Assembly (NCBI RefSeq): GCF_000426725.1
Contig: NZ_AUFX01000005.1
Location: 186,001-250,000 of the forward strand
Direction: 5' to 3'
Length of the DNA: 64,000 nt
Origin: Sporocytophaga myxococcoides DSM 11118
GTDB lineage: Bacteria > Bacteroidota > Bacteroidia > Cytophagales > Cytophagaceae
Shown one piece after another: positions 54,174 to 62,293 of this stretch. A program made the translations under genes and the position numbers. Each line of letters begins with the position of its first letter. Positions within the stretch are counted from its first letter, which is position 1. The notes beneath the pieces were generated by a model. That model did not search any database. It was not told the origin of the DNA and worked only from the letters and a program-made list of their open reading frames with translations.

Positions 54174-54932
54174 TCATATTGTAGGAACTATCAGAATAGG
54201 TGTATCAGTACAACAAGGCATTTTGTCAATATTATCCTGTTCAATGATCATCTGAAATATTCTGCTTGATTTTTCAATACAGATTACATCAGCCCTTTGT
54301 TCTCTTGCAAAGGTTTCCAAACGTATGAGTACATTTCTGCAGTCATTAATGTGAACGTCAATAGGAGGAGTTTTCAGAGAGTGATGAAGACTTTCAAAGT
54401 TTGCTACTACCTCTTTTTTTTCATACCACTTAAGCCTTTCTTCGGAAAAATATAATACTTCAAACCTTCCTGAGTAGGGACGAATAAATTCTGCAATCCA
54501 TCGGAAGCTAAGATAGTTCTGATCCTTTAAATGACTGACAAATAAGAATCTGTTAAAGCTTTGGAAATTAGCATCAGGTGGAATAATTAAAATAGGGAAA
54601 CTAGACTGATTTACGATCGACAAGGTAACTTTACTGATAAAGAAATTTTCTTCTTTATTTTTTCCTAAGCTACTTATTCCAACTATATCTGCATGAGTTT
54701 TAGTAATTTCGTTTACGATTTCATCTGTTACATTTCCCCAAAGTACCAACTTTTCATGTTTAATGTTTTGAAGTAAATCATCTGTTTCTGCTGAGAATGG
54801 ATGGGGTATGGGTGTCTGAACATGTACAATCTCAATATTAGCATTGCTTAATGCAGCAAGGTCTTTTAGATACTTGATAGCATTCAGTGAATTGTCGGAA
54901 TAGTCAGTAGGGCAAACAATCTTGCGGATCAT
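54174..54932 (-). CDS. Tandem UspA universal stress protein
   Basis: A 252-residue protein with two Usp folds. The first (about 1-118) starts MIRKIVCPTDYSDNSLNAIK and has VGISSLGKNKEENFFISKVT. The second half (about 128-252) is more divergent and ends PCCTDTPILIVPTI. The ATP-binding GxxGxxxxGxxS pattern is not fully present, so nucleotide binding is uncertain. Its 3' end almost touches the trehalose synthase gene on the other strand. Confidence 0.85.
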   Translation of the reverse strand: MIRKIVCPTDYSDNSLNAIKYLKDLAALSNANIEIVHVQTPIPHPFSAETDDLLQNIKHEKLVLWGNVTDEIVNEITKTHADIVGISSLGKNKEENFFISKVTLSIVNQSSFPILIIPPDANFQSFNRFLFVSHLKDQNYLSFRWIAEFIRPYSGRFEVLYFSEERLKWYEKKEVVANFESLHHSLKTPPIDVHINDCRNVLIRLETFAREQRADVICIEKSSRIFQMIIEQDNIDKMPCCTDTPILIVPTI

Positions 54933-55020
54933 AATGCTAATAGTTTAAAGTCTATAACACAACCTTATACAGGAACAAGTGTTAATGAAAAGGCAGGATA
55001 AATATACCCTGCCTAAGATT

Positions 55021-55599
55021 TTAACTGAATGTATTTTTAGCGAAAACTAGTTCAAGTGTGTCAAACCCCTGTTGGGTTGCTTTCTCCACCAAGCTTTTAG
55101 TTGTTTCAAGATCAAGTTCAGGCTTCCTGCTCAGTATCCATAAGTATTTCCTTGATTCAGTACCAACCAGGGCATACTGATAATCGGGATCTACTTCAAT
55201 GATGTTATAGTCAGCTGTAAATGGCCAGAAGAATTGAACTTTTAATCTTGCATTATCAGATGGATCCTTAGGCCATGCGATGCCCTCTTCAGATTTACTC
55301 TCACCAGTAGATTCAACCTTGCAGCTATTTACTACTTTAATGGATCCGTCTTCATTGATTGAATAGCTGGCTTTTGATGAATAACAATTCTTTTCAAATC
55401 TATTCGGGAGTCGGGCAATTTCATACCAGTCTCCGGAATATTTTTGAAGGTCTACATTGGTAGCTACATCGAGTGGAGGCGAATGCTCAGCATTTTTCTT
55501 GTATAAGTATACAAGGCCTGCAGTTACCCCTGCAGCAGCTACTGCCCCCAAACTCAGCGTCAAGGTTTCTTTTACCTGTTGTTTTTTTCGTCTGTTCAT
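55021..55599 (-). CDS. Blc-type bacterial lipocalin
   Basis: A 192-residue protein. An N-terminal membrane anchor (TLSLGAVAAAGVTAGLVYLY) replaces the usual lipoprotein signal. The lipocalin fold follows: VDLQKYSGDWYEIARLPNRF (GxW motif), KNCYSSKASYS and the C-terminal YLWILSRKPELD. Blc lipocalins bind lipids or fatty acids at the outer membrane and are often induced by stress. The cysteine-free anchor implies inner-membrane tethering (inference). Confidence 0.9.
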   Translation of the reverse strand: MNRRKKQQVKETLTLSLGAVAAAGVTAGLVYLYKKNAEHSPPLDVATNVDLQKYSGDWYEIARLPNRFEKNCYSSKASYSINEDGSIKVVNSCKVESTGESKSEEGIAWPKDPSDNARLKVQFFWPFTADYNIIEVDPDYQYALVGTESRKYLWILSRKPELDLETTKSLVEKATQQGFDTLELVFAKNTFS

Positions 55600-55679
55600 C
55601 TATCCCTCATTTACTATTTAAAACATTAATAGGAATCAGGAAGGTTTCTGATTAAAGAAACCAAAAGATTACCAGTGAA

Positions 55680-56552
55680 TTAGTTGTTTTTGCCAAACAA
55701 GCGAATAATCCAGCTATTTCGTACTCGGCAACTTGTGAGACCAACATCATCGGCAACTGTATTTATCTTACCCATGGTTTTGTCCACATTCTGAGCCATT
55801 ACAGTATCTGCAATGAATTTGCCCAATGTGCTACTGTCATTATCCAGCTTTTGGGAGAATGAAACAATATTAGATGACGCAGTTATAGCATTGCCACTGG
55901 CAATTTTAAGACTATCCGTCAATTGTATCATATTCTCAGAAGCTCGTTTGGTTTTTTTTCCTGTTTGCTCAAATGCAAGTACCATTTCCTGGACCTGATT
56001 CAATAGTTCTTTATTTGTAAGCAATGTTCCAAGAGTTCCTTCACCATTATTTATCCTTTCGGTTATGGTGTTAATATTATTAGTAATATGTTTGGCATTG
56101 GTCCCTGTTTGATTTAGCTCAGCCAGAAGCCGGTCAAGATCTAAGGGTTCAGTGGTCGAAATTTCTTCATCACTGCTAAGGCTTACCTCTTCAGGAGTCC
56201 CTGCAGATATCTTTACATATTTGGTTCCTAATAACCCTTCATTACTTATGCTGGCCTGGGAATCCTTTTTAATAAATTCAGAGGAATTCTTTTCGACCAT
56301 CATAGTAACGCGAATGTTTGAATCTGATATAATCTGGATGGACTCAACTGCACCTATTTCCACTCCGGAGTATCTTACAGCATTGCCTTCCTTCAATCCA
56401 CTTACATTCTTAAAGTTTGCTATAAGTTTTCTTTTGGTTCCGAACATTTGCTGATTGGAACCAATATAAAAGATTAGTACAGTAAGCAGCACAATCCCCA
56501 GCAACATAAAAACCCCTAACTTTATTCTGTCTAATATCCTTTTCTTTTTCAT
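55680..56552 (-). CDS. MlaD/MCE-family substrate-binding protein
   Basis: A 290-residue protein with an N-terminal anchor helix (LGVFMLLGIVLLTVLIFYIG), an MCE domain at about 37-115 (LIANFKNVSGLKEGNAVRYS and GVEIGAVESIQI) and a long helical tail. MCE proteins form hexameric rings that shuttle phospholipids between inner and outer membranes. It lies five bases downstream of an ABC ATPase gene and completes an Mla-type transporter. Confidence 0.92.
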   Translation of the reverse strand: MKKKRILDRIKLGVFMLLGIVLLTVLIFYIGSNQQMFGTKRKLIANFKNVSGLKEGNAVRYSGVEIGAVESIQIISDSNIRVTMMVEKNSSEFIKKDSQASISNEGLLGTKYVKISAGTPEEVSLSSDEEISTTEPLDLDRLLAELNQTGTNAKHITNNINTITERINNGEGTLGTLLTNKELLNQVQEMVLAFEQTGKKTKRASENMIQLTDSLKIASGNAITASSNIVSFSQKLDNDSSTLGKFIADTVMAQNVDKTMGKINTVADDVGLTSCRVRNSWIIRLFGKNN

Positions 56553-56557
56553 CTTCT

Positions 56558-57289
56558 CTATTCAAAGAAAGCCCTTACCCACTCTTGATCTGATCTCTTC
56601 AACTCATCAAAGGATCCTTCCACATCCATCTTACCATTATTCAGGAGTAATATCCTGTCAGCAGTAAGTCTTGCACAATACATATCATGTGTCACTATGA
56701 TAGCCGAAATTCCATTTGTGGCCCTCATCTCTAATATTAACTCTATTATTTCTTTAGATGTTACAGGGTCGAGTCCAGTGGTGGGTTCATCATATAAAAT
56801 TACCTCAGGTTCAAGAATTAATGTACGTGCCAGTGCTATCCTTTTCTTCATTCCTCCGGAAAGTTCCTGTGGCATTTTATTAATGGAACTTAATAATCCT
56901 ACTCTCTGAAGTGCAAGGCGCACTGCTGCTTTGATTTCTTTATGTGATTTAGGGTGAGGTTGTCTTTTCAGAGGAAAGGCAAGGTTTTCTTCTACATTCA
57001 TAGAGTCATAAAGTGCTCCTTCCTGAAATAAATACCCAACTTTTTTGCGCAACGAAATGACTTCTTCTTCATGTAAATCATCCAGGTTTTTTCCGAAAAC
57101 ACTGATATATCCTGAATCTGGTTCAAACAATCCAATAATAGAGCGGAGTAGAACTGATTTTCCAGATCCGGATTTTCCAATGATACATAAATTTTCTTTT
57201 CTCTTTAAGCTAATATTAATCCCGTCAAGAACCATCTTTCCCTTAAATGACTTATACAGGTCTTTCACTTCAATGACATTCTCTATCAT
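56558..57289 (-). CDS. MlaF-type ABC transporter ATPase
   Basis: A 243-residue ATPase. The Walker A motif is GKSGSGKSVLLRS, the ABC signature is LSGGMKKR and the Walker B is VILYDEPTTGLDP. The MKKR after the signature is typical of MlaF. The gene overlaps the upstream permease by four bases (57286-57289), implying translational coupling, and precedes the MlaD gene by five bases. Confidence 0.94.
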   Translation of the reverse strand: MIENVIEVKDLYKSFKGKMVLDGINISLKRKENLCIIGKSGSGKSVLLRSIIGLFEPDSGYISVFGKNLDDLHEEEVISLRKKVGYLFQEGALYDSMNVEENLAFPLKRQPHPKSHKEIKAAVRLALQRVGLLSSINKMPQELSGGMKKRIALARTLILEPEVILYDEPTTGLDPVTSKEIIELILEMRATNGISAIIVTHDMYCARLTADRILLLNNGKMDVEGSFDELKRSDQEWVRAFFE

Positions 57290-58101
57290 ACAAAATTGCT
57301 TTGGTAATAATGCGACAACTGAGCTGCCAGCATGTCAAGAAAAAAGATTATCAATGAAGAAATGACAACCGAAGCATTAGCAGCTTTCCCTACACCGACA
57401 GTTCCATAGTCAGCTCTGTAACCATAGAAACACGAAACCATAGCTATAGTAAATCCAAAGAAAAACGCTTTAAAAATCGATGGAACAAAGTCATAGAAGT
57501 ACATGTAGTCAAATGCAGAGTTAATATACATTGTGACACTCATGTCATCTGTTATGTTTACAGCCACATATGATCCTATAAGGGATAGTCCTGCAGAATA
57601 GATTACAAGGAAAGGCATTGTTATAGTCATTGCCAATACTCTAGTTACTACAAGATATTTATAGGGGTCAACTCCTGATATAGACATAGCGTCTATCTGA
57701 TCTGTAACTTTCATGGATCCTATCTCAGCACCAATTCCGGATCCTGTTTTGCCTGCGCAGATAAGGCCTGTAAGCACAGGTCCGATTTCCCTGATAACAG
57801 CAATAGCAACCATGTTGGGTATCAGATCTTCTGCACCAAAGGTCTTCATGGAAGGGTATAGCTGCAATGACATTACAAATCCAATAATAAAGGCTGTTGT
57901 ACTCACCAGGAAAAGGGACTTATATCCAAGCCTGAAGATTTGAGTGAATAATTCATCAATCTCATAAGGAGGATACCATACCAGTGCAAAGAAACGAGAG
58001 CTGAATACTGTTAATTCTCCAAGTGTACGAAAGAAATTTCCACTCTTTTTTTCGCTCTTTTCAGGGATGTTTTCCTCAGGTTGTTCGTTATCTTTTTTCA
58101 T
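57286..58101 (-). CDS. MlaE-type ABC transporter permease
   Basis: A 271-residue permease of the MlaE family with about five or six membrane segments. Start is set at ATG 58101 (MKKDNEQPEENIPEK); an upstream ATG at 58170 is possible but adds a less typical stretch. Family motifs are SLQLYPSMKTFGAEDLIPN, AGKTGSGIGAEIGSMKVTDQ and the C-terminal SCFYGYRADYGTVGVGKA. It is the first gene of the MlaE-MlaF-MlaD operon that moves phospholipids across the envelope. Confidence 0.93.
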   Translation of the reverse strand: MKKDNEQPEENIPEKSEKKSGNFFRTLGELTVFSSRFFALVWYPPYEIDELFTQIFRLGYKSLFLVSTTAFIIGFVMSLQLYPSMKTFGAEDLIPNMVAIAVIREIGPVLTGLICAGKTGSGIGAEIGSMKVTDQIDAMSISGVDPYKYLVVTRVLAMTITMPFLVIYSAGLSLIGSYVAVNITDDMSVTMYINSAFDYMYFYDFVPSIFKAFFFGFTIAMVSCFYGYRADYGTVGVGKAANASVVISSLIIFFLDMLAAQLSHYYQSNFV

Positions 58102-58260
58102 GCCGTAAAACGCTCCCTCTGTTCTTCCGGGAGTATATTTCAATAACATGTTAGAACAGAAAATGGCCAAATAAAGAATAAAAAAAAATCTGGAAGCCTT
58201 ATTATCAACATCTTTTGGTAAAAGATTTATACGAATTTTTAATGTATGTGAAGAAGTTGG

Positions 58261-58614
58261 ATGGTGAAGTTTATTGTATATATTTGTATAGTCATCATTT
58301 CTTCTGACTGCTTGGAAAAATTTCTTAAATATAAAGTTCTTCCTCTATTGATCCTGATAAGCATATTGTTTACTCAGGTAGCAGTTAATTATTTCCATCA
58401 TCATAGTGAAAAATCTTCAAAGGAACTTAGCATAGAAGTTTCTAAGGAAAAATGTAAAGTCTGTTCAATTGATCTGTATCATGATGTTTTCTATCAGGAT
58501 ATTCATACTTTGTCATTCCTGCATAGGCATCTTGATTTAAAGGGAGACTTTATTGTTTTTTCCTTTGATAAAGCCACTTTTTTTAGATCAGGTAGAGCTC
58601 CTCCTGTTTGCTGA
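58261..58614 (+). CDS. Small exported His/Cys-containing protein upstream of TonB receptor
   Basis: A 117-residue protein with one hydrophobic segment (VLPLLILISILFTQVAVNYF) and then His and Cys residues (HHHSEKSSKEL, KEKCKVCSIDLYH). It ends SGRAPPVC, a terminal motif seen in short proteins near metal-related TonB receptors (DUF2946-like tail). The role may be to bind a metal ion, but this is inference from composition and neighbours. Confidence 0.65.
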   Translation: MVKFIVYICIVIISSDCLEKFLKYKVLPLLILISILFTQVAVNYFHHHSEKSSKELSIEVSKEKCKVCSIDLYHDVFYQDIHTLSFLHRHLDLKGDFIVFSFDKATFFRSGRAPPVC

Positions 58615-58696
58615 TTTACTTTTCTATATTTTGAATACCTGGTACATGGGTATTTAATTCTTTTAATTTTATTCTATTTTATAATCATTAAGGAAA

Positions 58697-61066
58697 ATGA
58701 AAGTACAGATACTTTTGGTATTTGGTCTTTTACTGTTTTCCTCAATAACCTATGCCCAGGGAGATTCAACTGTTGCGAATACCTGCAGGTATAGGCTTGA
58801 GGGAGATGTTAAAGACGGAGAAACCAATGCTATATTGCCTGGTGCCATGATTGTAATTGATGGCGGTGCTGGAACTGTTTCTGATGATGCAGGTCATTTC
58901 CATCTCACAAACCTTTGTAAGGGGAAGTATAAGATTACTGTTACTTTTCTTGGCTATAAGACGATCGTTCAAACCCTCGACATGAATGAGAATCTTTATA
59001 AAACATTTATCCTTCACTCAGATTCGTGTTTGCTGGAATCTATAATAGTAACATCATCCAGGCCTGTTTATGAAAGCAGTCTAAGTGTTCAGGAGGTTGC
59101 AGGAAGGGCGCTTGACAGAACCAGAGGTTTTTCTTTAGGTGAATCTCTTAAGGGGATAGCAGGAGTTAATACTTTGCAAACCGGCCCATCTATTTTCAAG
59201 CCTGTTATTCAGGGGATGTATGGAAACAGAGTGCTGATTCTGAATAATGGTGTAAGGCAGGAAGGACAGCAATGGGGCTCCGAGCATGCACCGGAGATAG
59301 ATCCATTTATAGCTGATAAGATTAAGGTCGTTAAAGGCGCTTCAGGAGTTCTATATGGCTCTGACGCAATTGGCGGTGTAATACTTGTGGAGCCAAGGCC
59401 TCTGCGAACTAAAAGCGGGGTAGGAGGTGAATTCAACCTTGCCGGATTTTCAAATAACAGAGAAGGTGTTGTTTCTGGTATTATTGATTATAGCGTAAGA
59501 CAATTAAAGGGCCTCAGCTTCAGACTTCAAGGGACCTTAAAACAGGCTGGCAATTCAAAAACTCCCGACTATTATATGAAAAATACAGCGTTCAGAGAAC
59601 AGAACTTCTCCTGGGCTGCCGGTTATAAAAGGGAGGAATGGGGCGTAGATGTTTTCTATAGTCAGTTTAATTCGAATATAGGAATACTTTCAGCTTCTCA
59701 TATTGGAAACCTTACCGATCTGAAGAGGGCAATTGAAAGTCCTGTTCCTCTTGAAACTTCGGGATTTAGTTATGTTGTTGACAGACCTTATCAAAAGGTC
59801 TTTCATGAACTCGGAAGATTACATGCTTTTCGAAAGTTCCATAATAAAAGTAGTTTGGAATTGATTCTGGCCCGTCAGTTTAACGACAGATCAGAATATG
59901 ATAAGCACAGACCTTATAAGGATCAATTTAAAGATGGTCCTCAATCAAGATTTAAAATCACGACCTATACCGGAACACTCTATCTGAATCAGAATTATTT
60001 TAAAAAGTATTCTGGCACCTGGGGGCTTAGTTTTATTCAACAAGCAAATACAACACGTGGATCTTTCATTCCTAATTTTAAAAGCTATGCCGGAGGTGTC
60101 TTTCTAACAGAAAGAAGAAAGATAGAAAGTCTGGAGATAGAAGGTGGTCTACGCTATGATTATAAATGGATGCGTGTTTATAAATATGAAAATGGAATTA
60201 TTATTTCTCCTTCGTTTATATTCTCTAACATCTCCGGAACACTAGGAGCTGTTAAAACAATTAACGAACATCTGAAAGTGAAATTGAATGTTGGTTCATG
60301 TTTCAGACCTCCTGCTGTTAATGAACTGTTCAGCGATGGTTTGCACCACGGCACTTCGAGAATTGAAAAGGGAGATAAAAAGCTTAATTCAGAATATGCA
60401 TATAACACTTCTCTTACATTTGATTATAAGATTAAGAAAATTTATGGAGAAGTTAATTTATATAACAATTATATAATGGATTATATCTATCTGGTTCCAG
60501 GTCGTGTTCTTGATACTTTATCATACAATTATGTATTCGAATATGAGCAAACGATAAGAGGGACTTTCCCTGTATTCAGGTATCTGCAGACAAATGCCAT
60601 ATTTACAGGAGCAGATTTAACTTTTAACGATTCATTGAGCAGACATTTTATATTCAGCACAAGGTTGTCTTTACTTAGGGCTTATAACACTAAAGCTCAT
60701 GAAGGTATTATTTTGACTCCTCCTGCTAACATGGAAAATGGGCTGAAGTATTCTTTTAACTTCATTCATTCCTTAAAAGAAAGCTATTTCAAAGTAGGAA
60801 ATACAATAGTTCTTCAAAAGAAAAATGTTCCTTCCAACCAGGATATTAAGGCTGCACCCAAAGGATATGTGCTATGGTCACTGGAAACAGGCTTTGGAGT
60901 GATGGCAGGTAAACAAGAGCTCTATTTTACATTTACTGTTTATAATCTTCTCAACAAAAAGTACAGGGATTATCTGGATGCTTTCAGATACTTTACTGAT
61001 GAACCTGGAAGAAACTTTGTGGTCAGGTTAAAAGTCCCTTTCGATTTATCTAAAAATAATTTCTAA
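58697..61066 (+). CDS. TonB-dependent outer-membrane receptor, metal-type
   Basis: A 789-residue receptor with a signal peptide (LLVFGLLLFSSITYA). A carboxypeptidase-regulatory-like domain occupies about 32-110 (GDVKDGETNAILPGAMIVID). A plug domain follows (about 120-235) with VNTLQTGPSIFKPVIQGMYG and QQWGSEHAPEIDPF, reminiscent of ZnuD-like metal receptors. The remainder is a 22-stranded barrel ending DEPGRNFVVRLKVPF. It is in line with a small exported protein, a lipoprotein and a CzcA-type pump, suggesting import of a metal or metal chelate. The metal itself is not shown. Confidence 0.9.
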   Translation: MKVQILLVFGLLLFSSITYAQGDSTVANTCRYRLEGDVKDGETNAILPGAMIVIDGGAGTVSDDAGHFHLTNLCKGKYKITVTFLGYKTIVQTLDMNENLYKTFILHSDSCLLESIIVTSSRPVYESSLSVQEVAGRALDRTRGFSLGESLKGIAGVNTLQTGPSIFKPVIQGMYGNRVLILNNGVRQEGQQWGSEHAPEIDPFIADKIKVVKGASGVLYGSDAIGGVILVEPRPLRTKSGVGGEFNLAGFSNNREGVVSGIIDYSVRQLKGLSFRLQGTLKQAGNSKTPDYYMKNTAFREQNFSWAAGYKREEWGVDVFYSQFNSNIGILSASHIGNLTDLKRAIESPVPLETSGFSYVVDRPYQKVFHELGRLHAFRKFHNKSSLELILARQFNDRSEYDKHRPYKDQFKDGPQSRFKITTYTGTLYLNQNYFKKYSGTWGLSFIQQANTTRGSFIPNFKSYAGGVFLTERRKIESLEIEGGLRYDYKWMRVYKYENGIIISPSFIFSNISGTLGAVKTINEHLKVKLNVGSCFRPPAVNELFSDGLHHGTSRIEKGDKKLNSEYAYNTSLTFDYKIKKIYGEVNLYNNYIMDYIYLVPGRVLDTLSYNYVFEYEQTIRGTFPVFRYLQTNAIFTGADLTFNDSLSRHFIFSTRLSLLRAYNTKAHEGIILTPPANMENGLKYSFNFIHSLKESYFKVGNTIVLQKKNVPSNQDIKAAPKGYVLWSLETGFGVMAGKQELYFTFTVYNLLNKKYRDYLDAFRYFTDEPGRNFVVRLKVPFDLSKNNF

Positions 61067-61079
61067 ACCTTTAAAATTT

Positions 61080-61652
61080 ATGAACTTTAATAATCTTATA
61101 ATTCTGTTGTTTCTAAGCACTGTTTTATCTTTTACTGCTTGTAAAAAGGATGATGATAATGTTGCTAATCCTGAGAATCCTAATGAAAATGAAATGATCA
61201 CCACAGTGCAGGTAATGCTAATTAATACTGCGGATCCTGCAGATCAGATCAAAGTTACTTACAGACAGATTCAGGGACTTAGAAATTCACTTTCTCCATT
61301 TGTAGAGTCAATGAAGTTAAAAGCAAATACAACCTATTCAGCAGAAATACTTTTGCTGGATGAATCAAAAACTCCAGCAGATACTATTTCCAATGAAGTT
61401 AGAGAAGAAGGAGATGCACACCAGTTTTTCTATAAAGTTCAGGATGCAAATCTTACTGTTTCATATGATGATGCGGATGAAAATGGAGTGCCTATAGGGT
61501 TAAAAAGCATAGTCAAGACGGGGGAGCCAAGCACAGGAAGCCTTGAAGTAATTCTGAAGCATCAGGGAGAAGAAAAGCCAAAATCAGGAAATGGAAATGA
61601 ACTGCTTGGTTCAACTGATGTGGAAGTTACCTTTACAGTAGAAATTGAATAA
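61080..61652 (+). CDS. Lipoprotein partner of the TonB receptor
   Basis: A 190-residue lipoprotein with a lipobox at Cys21 (STVLSFTAC) and then a polar KKDDDN linker. The mature part is beta-rich with EEGDAHQFFYKVQDANLTVS, a pattern repeatedly found beside this type of TonB receptor in Bacteroidota. It starts 13 bases after the receptor stop, so it is probably translated from the same transcript. Its biochemical role is unknown. Confidence 0.82.
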   Translation: MNFNNLIILLFLSTVLSFTACKKDDDNVANPENPNENEMITTVQVMLINTADPADQIKVTYRQIQGLRNSLSPFVESMKLKANTTYSAEILLLDESKTPADTISNEVREEGDAHQFFYKVQDANLTVSYDDADENGVPIGLKSIVKTGEPSTGSLEVILKHQGEEKPKSGNGNELLGSTDVEVTFTVEIE

Positions 61653-61678
61653 TATTCTTAATTTGAAATATTAATAGT

Positions 61679-61713
61679 AAAGGCTCTTTGCAAAAGCATT
61701 GAGCCTTTTTTTT
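61679..61713 (+). terminator. Rho-independent terminator
   Basis: AAAGGCTC / GAGCCTTT arms with a 14-base loop and an eight-base T-tract, 27 bases after the lipoprotein gene. Confidence 0.85.
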
Positions 61714-61825
61714 AATATTTTTCTTAGAGTTTGATTATGAAATGATTGTGTAATTGTGAACATGAATGTCTGAAACTAGTTTGAAAAAATGATTTCCTGA
61801 GTATTAAAAAAAATATCTTATTTTT

Positions 61826-62203
61826 ATGGAAATGAAATCATTTATATCCATAACCATGGCAATGCTTCTTTTCTTAGGAGGATTGTTTTGCAATGATATG
61901 GAGGAAGTTTTTAAAGTGCCCTCTTTGATAAGTCATTATCTGGAACACAAGAAAACAGCCTCTGGTGATTTCAGTTTTGTGGATTTTTTGAAAATGCATT
62001 ATGGAAGCAGCCATGCGCATGATGCCAATAATCCGGATCTGCCGTTTTACCATCACAATTATCCTCCGTTAACTTTTACTATTACCTTTCCTTTTGAATT
62101 GAATTTTAGGACTTTCAAAAAGGAAACATTCTATTTCTCTTTTTATAAAAGGGATTATTTTTTAGAAGTATCACTTTCTACCTTTAAACCACCTAAGGTT
62201 TAA
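61826..62203 (+). CDS. Small exported His-rich protein upstream of the RND pump
   Basis: A 125-residue protein with a signal peptide (SFISITMAMLLFLGGLFC). The middle is His-rich (MHYGSSHAHDANNPDLPFYH) and the C-terminus ends FKPPKV, reminiscent of the small protein at 58261 ending RAPPVC. The spacing just before the CzcA-type gene suggests a metal-binding or pump-accessory role (inference). Confidence 0.7.
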   Translation: MEMKSFISITMAMLLFLGGLFCNDMEEVFKVPSLISHYLEHKKTASGDFSFVDFLKMHYGSSHAHDANNPDLPFYHHNYPPLTFTITFPFELNFRTFKKETFYFSFYKRDYFLEVSLSTFKPPKV

Positions 62204-62293
62204 TCCTTTCCCATCTTTATAAGTTTTGTTGCTTCTGTCACCCTAGATCCAGGTGGTGATGGTAGCTTTTATTTCATTAAGTAATAGATTATT

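Noticed and set aside
55643-55662. GGTTTCT / AGAAACC hairpin between the MCE and lipocalin genes as a terminator
   Set aside because: Only seven base pairs and no T-tract on the minus strand, so it is too weak to call.
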